Source: Zygaena filipendulae
Taxonomy: Eukaryota > Arthropoda > Insecta > Lepidoptera > Zygaenidae
Direction: 5' to 3'
DNA length: 64,000 nucleotides
Assembly (NCBI GenBank): GCA_907165275.2
Contig: OU015669.1
Span: 2,812,501 to 2,876,500 of the forward strand
How positions within the stretch are numbered: position 1 is the stretch's first letter; each line of letters begins with the position of its first letter. The notes under the pieces are model-generated. The model saw nothing but the letters and a program-made list of their open reading frames with translations. It searched no databases and was not told the origin of the DNA. This document shows positions 11,201-20,846 of the stretch, piece after piece. The translations under genes and the position numbers were made by a program.

Positions 11201-11680
11201 GCTGAGTGACAAATGTGGCTGAGTGACAAATGTGGCTGAGTGACTAATGTAGCTCAGTGACAGATGTTGCTCAGGTTACGGACGTCACCGGGACAGGGAC
11301 CAAATGACATTAACAAAGTGTTTTAGTTTAAGATAATAACAATAATAATAAATAAGTTAAGGTATAATTTTGTAATATATAACAATAAAAATACATGTTA
11401 AGATAATAGATAGCAGTCAGTATCAGTAACAGTGACGAAAGTGGCTGAGTGACAAATGTGGCTGAGTGACTAATGCTGCTCAGTGACGGATGTTGCTCAG
11501 GTCACGGACGTCATCGGGAAGGGGACATTAATAAAGGATTCCAGGTTAAGATTATAACAATAATAATAAATAAGATAAGGTATAATTTTGATTATAGATG
11601 ATGAATAATAATAATAATATAATAACAATAATAAAAAATAAAAAAAGGTATAATTTTGTAATATATAACAATAAAAATGT
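11201..11680 (+). repeat. two-unit tandem repeat built on GTGGCTGAGTGACAAAT
   Basis: Each unit has several 17-18-bp steps GTGACAAATGTGGCTGA, then GTTGCTCAGGT(T/C)ACGGACGTCA, then an AATAATAATAAATAAG spacer ending TATAATTTTGTAATATATAA. Unit 1 spans about 11201-11396 and unit 2 about 11432-11680. Confidence 0.75.
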
Positions 11681-11931
11681 GTCGCCGGGGACACTCGTCA
11701 CTGAGACCTGTACCCTCATAACGTCAGACAAATAACCACGTGCTTTTGTTCTCTTATATTTCAATGCTTTAAGTTAGGCTAATAATAATTAAGACTTAAT
11801 TTGTAAATATTATTCTTTCATTGTATTCTTTCATTGTATCATAAGCTACTAACGCAACACTATTACTGTTTTAAAATAAGCAAACTATGTAAATAGCTGA
11901 TTAAACTCAATGCCCTTATAATAACCTGTGT

Positions 11932-12118
11932 AACCTTAAGGGGACAACTGTCCCCGGGACACGGGTCACCGCCGGGGACACGTGTGGCCGGTGACATTTG
12001 TCACCGGAACTTGTATTAATCTCTGTAACCTTAGGGGGACAACTGTCACTGGGACATGGGTCACCGCTGGGGACACAATACATGTGGTCGGTGACATTGG
12101 TCACCAGAACTTGTATCA
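11932..12118 (+). repeat. two-unit GTGAC/GTCAC-rich tandem repeat
   Basis: Units 11932-12017 and 12028-12118 share AACCTTA, GGGGACAACTGTC, GGGACA, GGGTCACCG, GGGGACAC and CATT(T/G)GTCACC. The inner GTGAC...GTCAC pairs could form hairpins. Confidence 0.7.
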
Positions 12119-13281
12119 TAATAACCTTAGCTAAGTAATCCTGTACCTCCGAACTCTAATGTTGTAGAGTAGATAATAATAAATAAGACAATGTATATAA
12201 ATAATTCACCTAGTAATAAGCAATAGATTAACTATAAACACTACTCACCACACTCCTTTACTTAATAAATAAAAGTTTCCCACAGTACACTTCCCATACC
12301 CTTACTCTACATTTAGTTAAAACTTCTGTAAATATTTATATATGTATATATTTCCAGTTCTATTCACATAGGTCTGACGCTAAACGCGCAGACAACCACC
12401 AGCTGATACACCACACACCAGACTCTATACTCGGAAGAGCAACGTGTAGACCAATAGCGCCGCGCTCTTCCATAGGGATAAGCACACTTGCAAAAAAAAA
12501 AAAACATAGTCGCCATACCGAGCTCCGCATCAGCGTGTACATCGTGCCAAGATTTTTTGTGAAACAAAACCACGGTGTCGTCCGCGTAACACACTATATC
12601 ACCCTTTATGTCAAGAGCATGTATATCGTTCATATAGGCCAAGAACAACGTAGGCCCCAAGATACTTCCCTGAGGAACCCCAAAATTAACCGGCTCAGTA
12701 CCACTCAAGTGGGTGCCCACTTTCACCATCACTTTCCTATTAGTCAGATAACTTGTAAACCAATCCAAAGCAATGCCTCTGACACCCAGAAATTCAAGTT
12801 TTTTTAGTAGGATTAGCACGGAAACCGTGTCAAAAGCTTTAGCCAAGTCCAAAAAGACACCAATGCACTTATGACCAGAATCCAAGTAGGATGAAACGTT
12901 GTTGCAGACTAGCATCTTCTGTAGATTTATTCCGCCTGAAACCGAATTGCCTTTCCGACAGGAGACCATGTTTTTCAAGAAACTTAATAAGACGCTTGTT
13001 AACAATTTTTTCTAATAATTTCGAAAATCCTACTAGAAGGGATATAGGGCGATAATTACTTGGCGTGTCTTTTGGTCCATCCTTATGAACAGGAGTAATT
13101 GAAGCTACCTTCCAGCACTCAGGAAAACAACCAACACTTAGACTAGAGTTGAAGATAGTCACTAGTGGATCAACAATAACGCTCCCTATCTGTTTGATAG
13201 TTTTATTGGTCAGCCCATCTACACCGGGAGCGCTGTCATTCTGGTTGTATATTAGACTACACTAGGTTGTATATTAGACAA

Positions 13282-13476
13282 CTAGCTGTGCCCCACGGTT
13301 TCACTCGCGTTAATTTGATGCTCCGCTTCTATTGGTCGTAGCATGATGTTAGGTATATGGCCTATAGCCTTCCTCGAATAACCTTAACTATCCAACACAA
13401 AAAAAAATCAATTCGAACTCACTGGTTCTGAGATTAGCTGGTTGACCCAAACAAACTCTTCAGTTTTATAATATTA
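13282..13476 (-). mobile_element. Helitron-type repeat
   Basis: On + it begins CTAGCTGTGCCCCACGG after A (minus-strand CTAG end) and finishes with a TATAATATTA-type 5' end. It abuts the next copy directly. Confidence 0.65.
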
Positions 13477-14190
13477 CTAGTTGTCCACCACGCGGTTTCG
13501 CCCGCGGTAATTACGGAGTTCCCGTGGGAATTACGGGATAAAAGTACTCTTTGTCACTCAGGACTACCGTAGCTTCCTATAAGCTTCTCTTTGTCAATCT
13601 TGAGAAATAGAATAGACTGTCAGGACGTATTGGAGGAGATAGTGCGACTGTCGGTGCCAGAATGCCACATGAGCATGCGCTCGCGGCGACTTCTCGCGCG
13701 GCGGCCGACACGCACCCTCCTGTACCAGCACTCTCCTGTGAGACCTGCTCTCCTCCTTGCTCCTCAGCTCCCCGGAGTGTGATTTGTTTGTGACAGGGCT
13801 TGGGAGATTGATGATCGAGTGCAAGCGAATGTTAGAGGAAAGAATGCCTGTTATAAGTTCCTGTGTAAATATGTAAATAATAAGTAAGTTTTTGTTAGTG
13901 TTATGTTTCTTTTAATTCAAATTTTAAAATTGTTTTTAATTTAAAAAATTTGTTCCATTTTAAATATTAGAAATATGTTAAGTTTGTAAATTAATTATTT
14001 ATTAAGCGCTATGGCTTACGCTGTCATGCTTTTTAAATTCAATAAATAAATAAATAAATAAATAAGTGAAAGAATTTTCAAAATCGGTTCAGTAGATCCA
14101 GAGATTAACCCCCCCCCCCCCCCCCTACAACATAACAAACTAACAAAAAACAAACTCACAAATTTTATCTCTTTATAATATTAGTATAGA
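13477..14190 (-). mobile_element. Helitron-type repeat split by a LINE tail
   Basis: The + strand begins CTAGTTGTCCACCACG and ends TATAATATTAGTATAGA before T. The two parts 13477-13583 and 14062-14190 join to match the intact copy at 34106-34369 (GACTACCGT, TATAAGTGAAAGAATTTTCA). A 17-C run (14109-14125) lies in the second part. Confidence 0.8.
13584..14061 (+). mobile_element. 5'-truncated LINE 3' end with (AAAT)n tail
   Basis: A 478-bp insert flanked by ATAAG at 13579-13583 and 14062-14066. It carries a short GC-rich reading frame ending TGA at about 13782, an AT-rich 3' UTR, and a CAATAAATAAATAAATAAAT tail, the mark of target-primed reverse transcription. The 63-codon frame (13591-13782) is probably the end of the LINE protein. 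Clade unknown. Confidence 0.75.
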
Positions 14191-14237
14191 TGAGATTGAG
14201 TAACTATAGATGCATAGGTACTTACTAGCTGATGAAA

Positions 14238-14241
14238 GCAG
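14238..14241 (+). repeat. target-site duplication GCAG (left)
   Basis: Matches GCAG at 20106-20109 immediately after the 3' LTR. A 4-bp duplication suits BEL/Pao integrases. Confidence 0.8.
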
Positions 14242-14490
14242 TGTTGACGACTTGCATGTGTGCTTTATTCATATAGCACACACGCATACGACGATGCTGC
14301 GGATCGGCCGGGCACCGCTGATTTCATCGCCCCACTACTTGATCACACGGCTTGAGTCAGAGCACACGGCTCATGTTATACTTACTGTACTTGCTAATAT
14401 TCGCATTAAAAGTAACTTATTTACTCAGTTTTGTCTTTAATTCATACAACCGCGACTATAGTTCCTCGACACGATTATAGTTCCTCGACA
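14242..14490 (+). repeat. 5' LTR
   Basis: TGTTGACGACTTGC to ATAGTTCCTCGACA, 249 bp. It ends with two copies of TATAGTTCCTCGACA. An ATTAAA at about 14405 could serve as poly(A) signal. Differs from the 3' LTR by two C/T changes near the right end. Confidence 0.92.
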
Positions 14491-14891
14491 TTGGTCCATC
14501 TCACGGATTTTTGAGAAGAATCAGCGCATACCTACTAATGAACAAAGGAATCGACGTGGCGTGGCTATTACATTACGTGGCTGTATGAAGAAGATTTGAT
14601 ACATATTTCGACCGTAGTGGCATTATATCTACGCAGTCAAGCATATTTCCAAGATACTCGGATTAAATATCAACTACTTATTAAGGATTTGGAGAGAAAT
14701 CACACCTACTGTGCTTCAAAGGACGCCATTAAAACCTGCGACGACGGTAGCGTTATTGTGAGTTCGTTCCAATCTTTTTCTTATTTTTTGCCCTATTTGC
14801 CACTTTCATTAGGCATTACTGTCTTTTCTGCATCACCTATCAGCCTCAGAACAATTATTGTTCTGAGCTATCAGCTTAAAACTCACTCTGA
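14491..14891 (+). other. BEL/Pao leader and broken gag start
   Basis: Between the 5' LTR and the long frame. An ATG frame of 131 codons at 14596-14991 overlaps in another phase and has no catalytic motif. The long gag-pol frame is closed on its left by TGA at 14889-14891. The expected gag N-terminus may therefore be frame-disrupted, or start by an unusual means. Confidence 0.55.
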
Positions 14892-17800
14892 TGTTTTAAT
14901 TTTACCGCTCGTGCTCTTGGAGGTGGGACTAGACTTAAACTACCTACCATACATTTACCTACCTTCTCGGGTCAGTATCATGAGTGGTTAGAGTTTCACG
15001 ACACATTCAACTCACTTATACACTCTGATTCATCAATCCCGAACGTTAATAAGTTTCACTATTTGCGCGCTTCCTTAAAAGATAGTGCAGCTCTGATTAT
15101 ACGTTCGCTGGATTTTTCGGCGGATAATTATGAAGTCGCTTGGGATCTTCTTTGCGATCGCTTTAATAACAAAAGACTTTTAGTCAATGATCACGTTCAT
15201 GCAATTTTTAATACTGAAACATTGACTAAAGAATCTTCTAAAGCTTTGCGTAATCTGATTGACACAATCAATAAAAATCTTAGAGCTTTAAAAACACTTA
15301 ATATACCTACTGAGCATTGGGATGTGCTTATCGTGCATATAGCTACTAGCAAGTTAGATTCCGTCACCAATCGCGAGTGGGAAACTCACCGTAGTACATT
15401 AAAGGACTTGCCCACTCTCGCTGATTTTAACGAATTCTTAAAAAATCGCGCAGATCTCTTAGAAACCATGGAAAAGTCAAACACTAAGCGTAGGCATAGT
15501 GATGTAACATATAATCGTCATAACTCGTTAGTCGTGAGTCCTCGTTCCTCTCTCGATAGATCATATGTTTGCCCGCTGTGCAAAGGTAATCATGCTATTT
15601 ATCGTTGCTCTAAACTGAGATCATTTTCATTACAGAACAGAATTTCAAAGGTTAAATCGCTTAATTTATGTTTAAATTGCTTGCGTCAGGGTCATATGGC
15701 TAACAAGTGTAAAATTTCTCCTTGTCACTTATGTAAGAAGTATCTTAATAGTTTACTGCACACTCATGAGTCACCTGAATCTCATGAATCTACCTCGACT
15801 AATAGTAACGTGGTGCTCTGCGCCGCGCCGCCGCCGCCGCCTGCAACCCAGTCGTCGCCGGCGCCGCGGCCGCCGCCACCGGCGCAGACGCTACCTGTCT
15901 CTCAAACAATAGTTAATAATGCACATAACCAAGACAATGTGGCCTTATCAGCCATTGATAAAGGCTGTGTGCTGTTATCAACAGCTTTGATACAAGTTGC
16001 CGACATTAAAGGTAATAAACATACAATACGTGCCTTATTAGATAATGGGAGCACTGCGAGTTTTATAACAGAAAGTTTATGTAATAAACTTAACTTAAAA
16101 ACCGCTTCGGCCTCGTCATTAGTTGAAGGGTTAAACTCACAAACTTCGCGTTTAACTAAAAGTTGTGATGTGATTATATCGTCACTAATTAATTCATATC
16201 AAAATGAAGTAAGTTGTTACATTGTACCCCGCATTACTCAACTCTTACCTACTACACAAGTTAATTACGAATCATTAAATATACCGCAAAACATTACCTT
16301 AGCTGATCCTACTTTTCATTTTCCCTCTCAAGTAGACATGCTACTGGGAGCAGATATTTTTTGGAGTGTGCTTTGCTCTAGCAATATTTCCTTAGGGAAA
16401 AACAAGCCGACGTTAAGTGAAACCAAATTCGGATGGTTGATTTCCGGTCTTGTACAATCACATCATAATACAAATACAGTCCACTGCAATCATGCTATAT
16501 TATCGCGTGATAACCATATTGATTATCAATTAGACAAGTTTTTTGAGTTCGAATCTGTACCTTCTTACAAACAGATATCTAAGGAGGAGCAGGTGTGTGA
16601 ACAACACTTCATTGATAACGTAACGCGTGACTCGGACGGCCGTTTCAACGTCGCAATCCCTTTGAAAAGCTCGCCTAACTCACTCGGCGATTCTTATGAG
16701 CAAGCATTAGCACGATTTTTGTCGTTAGAACGCAGATTTAGTAAAGATCCGTTATTCAAAAAACAATATTGTGATTTTATTCGAGAATACATTACCTTAG
16801 GTCACATGACCGAGAATAAAAATCCAAATAATGATTTACATACTTACCTATTACCGCATCACGGTGTTCTTCGTTTGACGAGTTTGTCAACAAAACTACG
16901 CGTTGTTTTCGATGCCTCTGCAGTGACGTCATCAGGCTTATCGTTCAATAGTATACAAATGATCGGACCTACGGTTCAGGACGATCTTATAGGTATTTTA
17001 ATTAGATTTCGACAACATAAGTTTGTTGCCACTGCGGATGTTGAGAAAATGTACCGTATGGTAAACATAAAGACAGATCAACGTGAGTTACAGCAGATTT
17101 TGTGGCGTTTTGAGCCTCACGAGCAGATCAAGCAATACAAATTAAACACCGTAACGTACGGCACGGCCTCTGCTCCCTACTTAGCGACGAGATGTTTGAA
17201 GCAGTTAGGTATAGAATGTACTGATGAGGTTGTTTCGGAAGTCATTCAACATGACTTTTATGTTGATGACTTAATTACAGGTGCTTCGTCAGAAAGGCAA
17301 TTAGTGCACATCTGTGCAGGCGTGTCAAACCAACTTAAAACGGCTCAGTTTCATTTGCGCAAGTGGTACTCTAATAATCCACACTTAATCAATCAAATCA
17401 TTTCAGACACAGATAACGCCGATAGCTTACTTAACTTGAGCAATAACGAGTACTCCAAGACCCTAGGGTTACTCTGGTCTTGCAAACAAGATATGTTGTT
17501 ATATTCAGTAGACATTAAAGAAAAAACAACCGTTACTAAACGTCTCATTTTATCTGTTATGTCACAGGTCTTTGATCCGTTGGGTTTGATTAATCCATGC
17601 ATCCTTATAGCAAAAATAATTCTTCAAAAATTATGGGCTTTAAAAATCATGTGGGACAGCAGTATTCCTGCTGATATCCTATGTACCTGGAAAAAGTTTG
17701 TTAATTCATTACGTTACTTACCTAGCCTACGTATCCCAAGGTACGTGCTGACTGATTATCCGTTATTAATCGAGATTCACACCTTTAGTGACGCATCCAT

Positions 17801-19862
17801 GCAAGCGTATTCAGCTTGTGTGTACGTTAAATCCATTAGTAATCATAACAAAATTTCTGTTCACTTAATAACCGCGAAGAGTAGAGTAACTCCGACAAAA
17901 ACAGCAACACCAGCAACCGTGCCTCGTTTGGAGTTGTGTGGTGCGCTGCTTGCCGCAAGGTTGACAGAAAAGGTAAAATGCTCATTAAGATTACAAATTA
18001 AAGATTGTACGTACTGGTGCGACTCCACCATTGTTTTGGGTTGGATAAAGTCCACTAAAGGTCATTTATTGAAACCATTTGTTTTTAATAGAATACAAGA
18101 AATTCTCAGCTTATCAGAACCGTTTATGTGGCGGTATGTACCGACGAACTTGAACCCAGCTGATATCGGGTCACGTGGTGCAGACGTTGAACAATTAAAT
18201 ACCTGTAGTTTGTGGTGGTTCGGTCCGACCTTTCTGTCGCAGGGTGAATCACAGTGGCCTATTCAACCAACTACGGTGAAGGAGTCGGACTTGCCTGAAT
18301 TTAAAATACAATGTCATATTTCATTAGAGGAAATTGACCATTTTACCTACTATTCTGAGTTCATAAAGCGCTTCTCAAACTTTGGAAAATTACAAAGAGT
18401 TGTTGCCTATGTTCACCGTTTCTTACATAATTATTTAAATCAAAATAATAGACGTACTGGTTGTCTAACAGTTAATGAACTTGATTCATCTTTACATACA
18501 TTATGTAACTTTGCACAGCGAGAAACATTCTCAGGAGAATACAACATTTTAAAAAATAATAAAGAGTTACCTAAAAAACATAAATTACTTAATCTAAACC
18601 CGTTTTTTGATACCAACACTAACTTAATTCGAGTTGGAGGCAGACTGTCGAATTCTTGTTACGATTATGATACTAAGCATCCTATTTTGCTCCACTCGTC
18701 ACATCATGTCACAACATTAATCTTTCTTTATTATCACACACTAACCATGCACTCTGGTCCACAATTACTCTTAGCTACCACACGACACAAGTACTGGGTA
18801 ATCGGTGGTAGAAATCTTGCCAGAAAAATCGTTCACAAATGTGTTAAATGCTGCCGTTGGTTAGGGAAAACTAAACAACCTATAATGGGCAATCTCCCTA
18901 AACAACGATTGCACACCGATTTCCCATTTTCTAACACAGCCGTAGACTACGCTGGACCCATTATGATACTGAACCGAAAGGGTAGGGGTAGTAAATTAAT
19001 AAAAGCATATCTATGCATATTTGTTTGCTTAGCTGTAAAGGCAATACATATTGAGATTGTGACTGACCTGAGTAGTGACACCTTTCTAGCGGCTTTAAAT
19101 AGATTTATAGCCCGAAGAGGCAAGCCCGCCAACATTTTCTCGGACAACGGGACGAATTTTGTAGGCGCGTGCAACGAATTATCTAAATTCTTAAAACAAA
19201 ATTTTGATAGCATTGTTTCTAAAACTTCGGAATTGTCCATAAAATTTAAATTTTCCCCACCTTATAGTCCTCATTTCAATGGCTTAGCAGAGGGTGCGGT
19301 AAAGTCTGCGAAACATCACCTTAAACGAGTTGTATCAATGGCTAATTTGACTTACGAGGAAATGAACACAGTTCTTGTACAGATCGAGGCTGTTTTGAAT
19401 TCTAGGCCTCTCACCCCTATGTCTTCAGATCCTATGGATCTTGTAGCCCTCACCCCTTCACATTTTTTGATTGGACGAACGTTTACGTCAATACCGTCTC
19501 CTCAAGCAGAAGAAACGACTTCTTTGCATACCCTCTCACGTTACATGAGAATTCAGCATCTGAAAGCCCATTTTTGGAACCGTTTTTACAAAGAGTATAT
19601 CACAGAGTTACAGAAGAGACAAAAATGGAACTCTCGAGGAGCACAACTTGAACCTGGCGAAATGGTGTTGGTTAAGGACGACCGACTACCTCCTAACCAA
19701 TGGCTACTAGGACGCGTGAGAAGCGTTCACCCTGGCACTGATGGTGTGGCCCGCGTTGCTGACGTACTTACCACTTCGGGCATTTTGCGACGAGCCTACA
19801 ACAGATTATGCCCACTTCCAGTAATGGAGAAGAACTTCGTCCTTGGGGTGGCAGCATGTTGA
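14892..19862 (+). CDS. BEL/Pao gag-pol polyprotein (open frame)
   Basis: Open for 1656 codons from 14892; no ATG occurs early in the frame (the first clear one is near 15469), so the true start is unresolved. Numbering from base 15063: gag core about 1-150 (related to the DUF1759 type); zinc knuckles CPLCKGNHAIYRC near 170 and CLNCLRQGHMANKC near 205; a Pro-rich linker near 255-285; aspartic protease ALLDNGS near 322; reverse transcriptase with KLRVVFDAS, TADVEKMY and YVDD near 733; RNase H with FSDAS, ELCGALLA and NPADIGSRG at about 905-1040; integrase with an HHCC zinc domain near 1215-1262 and catalytic D (AVDYAG), D (SDNGT) and E (LAEGA) near 1293, 1359 and 1409. The stop codon lies inside the 3' LTR. 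All key residues are present, so it may be functional apart from the start. Confidence 0.93.
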   Translation, partial: CFNFTARALGGGTRLKLPTIHLPTFSGQYHEWLEFHDTFNSLIHSDSSIPNVNKFHYLRASLKDSAALIIRSLDFSADNYEVAWDLLCDRFNNKRLLVNDHVHAIFNTETLTKESSKALRNLIDTINKNLRALKTLNIPTEHWDVLIVHIATSKLDSVTNREWETHRSTLKDLPTLADFNEFLKNRADLLETMEKSNTKRRHSDVTYNRHNSLVVSPRSSLDRSYVCPLCKGNHAIYRCSKLRSFSLQNRISKVKSLNLCLNCLRQGHMANKCKISPCHLCKKYLNSLLHTHESPESHESTSTNSNVVLCAAPPPPPATQSSPAPRPPPPAQTLPVSQTIVNNAHNQDNVALSAIDKGCVLLSTALIQVADIKGNKHTIRALLDNGSTASFITESLCNKLNLKTASASSLVEGLNSQTSRLTKSCDVIISSLINSYQNEVSCYIVPRITQLLPTTQVNYESLNIPQNITLADPTFHFPSQVDMLLGADIFWSVLCSSNISLGKNKPTLSETKFGWLISGLVQSHHNTNTVHCNHAILSRDNHIDYQLDKFFEFESVPSYKQISKEEQVCEQHFIDNVTRDSDGRFNVAIPLKSSPNSLGDSYEQALARFLSLERRFSKDPLFKKQYCDFIREYITLGHMTENKNPNNDLHTYLLPHHGVLRLTSLSTKLRVVFDASAVTSSGLSFNSIQMIGPTVQDDLIGILIRFRQHKFVATADVEKMYRMVNIKTDQRELQQILWRFEPHEQIKQYKLNTVTYGTASAPYLATRCLKQLGIECTDEVVSEVIQHDFYVDDLITGASSERQLVHICAGVSNQLKTAQFHLRKWYSNNPHLINQIISDTDNADSLLNLSNNEYSKTLGLLWSCKQDMLLYSVDIKEKTTVTKRLILSVMSQVFDPLGLINPCILIAKIILQKLWALKIMWDSSIPADILCTWKKFVNSLRYLPSLRIPRYVLTDYPLLIEIHTFSDASMQAYSACVYVKSISNHNKISVHLITAKSRVTPTKTATPATVPRLELCGALLAARLTEKVKCSLRLQIKDCTYWCDSTIVLGWIKSTKGHLLKPFVFNRIQEILSLSEPFMWRYVPTNLNPADIGSRGADVEQLNTCSLWWFGPTFLSQGESQWPIQPTTVKESDLPEFKIQCHISLEEIDHFTYYSEFIKRFSNFGKLQRVVAYVHRFLHNYLNQNNRRTGCLTVNELDSSLHTLCNFAQRETFSGEYNILKNNKELPKKHKLLNLNPFFDTNTNLIRVGGRLSNSCYDYDTKHPILLHSSHHVTTLIFLYYHTLTMHSGPQLLLATTRHKYWVIGGRNLARKIVHKCVKCCRWLGKTKQPIMGNLPKQRLHTDFPFSNTAVDYAGPIMILNRKGRGSKLIKAYLCIFVCLAVKAIHIEIVTDLSSDTFLAALNRFIARRGKPANIFSDNGTNFVGACNELSKFLKQNFDSIVSKTSELSIKFKFSPPYSPHFNGLAEGAVKSAKHHLKRVVSMANLTYEEMNTVLVQIEAVLNSRPLTPMSSDPMDLVALTPSHFLIGRTFTSIPSPQAEETTSLHTLSRYMRIQHLKAHFWNRFYKEYITELQKRQKWNSRGAQLEPGEMVLVKDDRLPPNQWLLGRVRSVHPGTDGVARVADVLTTSGILRRAYNRLCPLPVMEKNFVLGVAAC

Positions 19863-20105
19863 CGACTTGCATGTGTGCTTTATTCATATAGCACACACGC
19901 ATACGACGATGCTGCGGATCGGCCGGGCACCGCTGATTTCATCGCCCCACTACTTGATCACACGGCTTGAGTCAGAGCACACGGCTCATGTTATACTTAC
20001 TGTACTTGCTAATATTCGCATTAAAAGTAACTTATTTACTCAGTTTTGTCTTTAATTTATACAACCGCGACTATAGTTCTTCGACACGATTATAGTTCCT
20101 CGACA
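19857..20105 (+). repeat. 3' LTR
   Basis: Same length and ends as the 5' LTR, with T for C at two sites. The first six bases (TGTTGA) supply the gag-pol stop codon. The second open frame here (19843-20055) is a shadow, as is its twin in the 5' LTR. Confidence 0.92.
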
Positions 20106-20109
20106 GCAG
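20106..20109 (+). repeat. target-site duplication GCAG (right)
   Basis: Pairs with 14238-14241. Confidence 0.8.
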
Positions 20110-20579
20110 TTATGCTCGTCCGAATTTCGAAATCTCCCGGGAACACTTGGGTTTAATGGAATAGTTTGCAATACTTCAGTGTGCTTCTATATTTTATAAT
20201 CTGTATACGTATTTATACCTCAACATAATCGCAAAGTGTCCGCTTGTGATTGAGTTGAAATAAGATGTTTGAAAATAAATCGGACAATTTATTGTCTCGA
20301 GTCAGTTCCTGGACTATAAACACTTCGTCGGGGAGAAGTTTGAAATACATAGTTGGAAACGACGCTCAGTGCACTCGTTTATTTTCAGTCAAGAATTGTT
20401 TTTAAATCAAGCTTCTGGAGCTGTGAATTTATTAAAGAAAGATTCAGCACTGGCGACTTGACGCTTCTGTTCTGTGCAGCTTTTAAATGAATATTGTTTT
20501 AAAAAAACACAAACAAATGAACGTCAGTGAAAAAAAAAAAAAATTGAGTGTGAACACACGGTAGAAGTCAAATTTTATA
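20110..20579. other. no recognised feature
   Basis: Unique-looking AT-rich DNA with a 13-A run near 20530. Confidence 0.4.
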
Positions 20580-20846
20580 ATGATAATAATAATCCACTTC
20601 ACAACACAGATCTACCTACTTGATCCCACAGTAAGCTATTATTAGCTTGTGTCGTGAAAACCAAGCAAACGTGGTATATACTACATATAATTACATATAT
20701 ATTTTACTATTGATATATAAACACACCCAGACTGGAATGTGGAACCCTGTGTTCATCACACAAAGTGCACCCCCACCGGGAATCGAACCCGAATCCCCTT
20801 GATTAGCGGCCAGGCATGGTGACCTATTACGCCAATCGTTTCGCCA
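20580..20846 (-). mobile_element. tRNA-derived SINE, full length
   Basis: Same family as 6070-6344. The minus-strand head has GGCGTAATAGGTCACC (A box) and GGTTCGATTCCCGG (B box); the body contains AAGCTATTATTAGCTTGTGT; the tail is an ATT repeat. Confidence 0.8.

Larger units (their letters stand above)
10956..12505 (+). mobile_element. 1.55-kb insert in the LINE, ending in a 13-A tract
   Basis: It splits the reverse transcriptase between codons reading GMAT and AVEWL. The right end is a run of 13 A (12492-12504) on the + strand, which fits a retroposed copy of something transcribed on +. Inside are a 13-G run (10997-11009), two tandem unit pairs (listed separately) and AT-rich spacers. No coding frame recognised, and I could not define a target duplication. 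Confidence 0.55.
9545..13240 (-). mobile_element. 5'-truncated non-LTR retrotransposon (LINE), CR1/Jockey group, split by an insert
   Basis: The minus-strand element runs from the reverse transcriptase finger region at about 13240 to a (AAATA)n-like 3' tail near 9545-9590. The endonuclease domain is absent, so it is 5'-truncated at about 13240. The coding region carries at least two frameshifts and a 1.55-kb insert (10956-12505). The roughly 600 bases between the last stop (10141) and the tail are AT-rich 3' UTR. Confidence 0.75.
10141..13240 (-). pseudogene. broken reverse transcriptase frame of the LINE
   Basis: Reading leftward: 13240-12930 encodes an SAPGVDGL-type start, then SNYRPISLL and RQFGFRRNKST. 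A frameshift near 12930-13000 moves to a second frame with FLDLAKAFDTVS (catalytic motif A), GVPQGSILGPTLF (motif B) and YADD at 12577-12588 (motif C). The frame runs to about 12506, where the insert begins. It resumes at about 10955 with VEWLSNNLLTLNTSKTKY, shifts frame near 10870, and continues RYLGVLLDQNLNYKAHI and the C-terminal region to a stop at 10141. The core catalytic motifs survive but the gene cannot make a full protein as it stands. Clade assignment (CR1/Jockey) is from general motif style. Confidence 0.8.
14242..20105 (+). mobile_element. BEL/Pao LTR retrotransposon, near complete
   Basis: 249-bp LTRs at both ends (TG...CA), a 4-bp GCAG duplication, and one long gag-pol frame with domain order gag, protease, reverse transcriptase, RNase H, integrase, which is diagnostic of BEL/Pao-type pol organisation. 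Total length 5.86 kb. No env-like frame. The two LTRs differ at only 2 positions, so the insertion is young. The bases just inside the 5' LTR (TTGGTCCATCTCACGG) should contain the primer-binding site (TGG start), but I cannot name the tRNA. A purine-rich GGGGTGGCA precedes the 3' LTR. Confidence 0.93.

Noticed and set aside
11201..11290. Short direct repeats resembling a CRISPR array
   Set aside because: The units are contiguous without unique spacers, and the sequence is from an insect nuclear genome.
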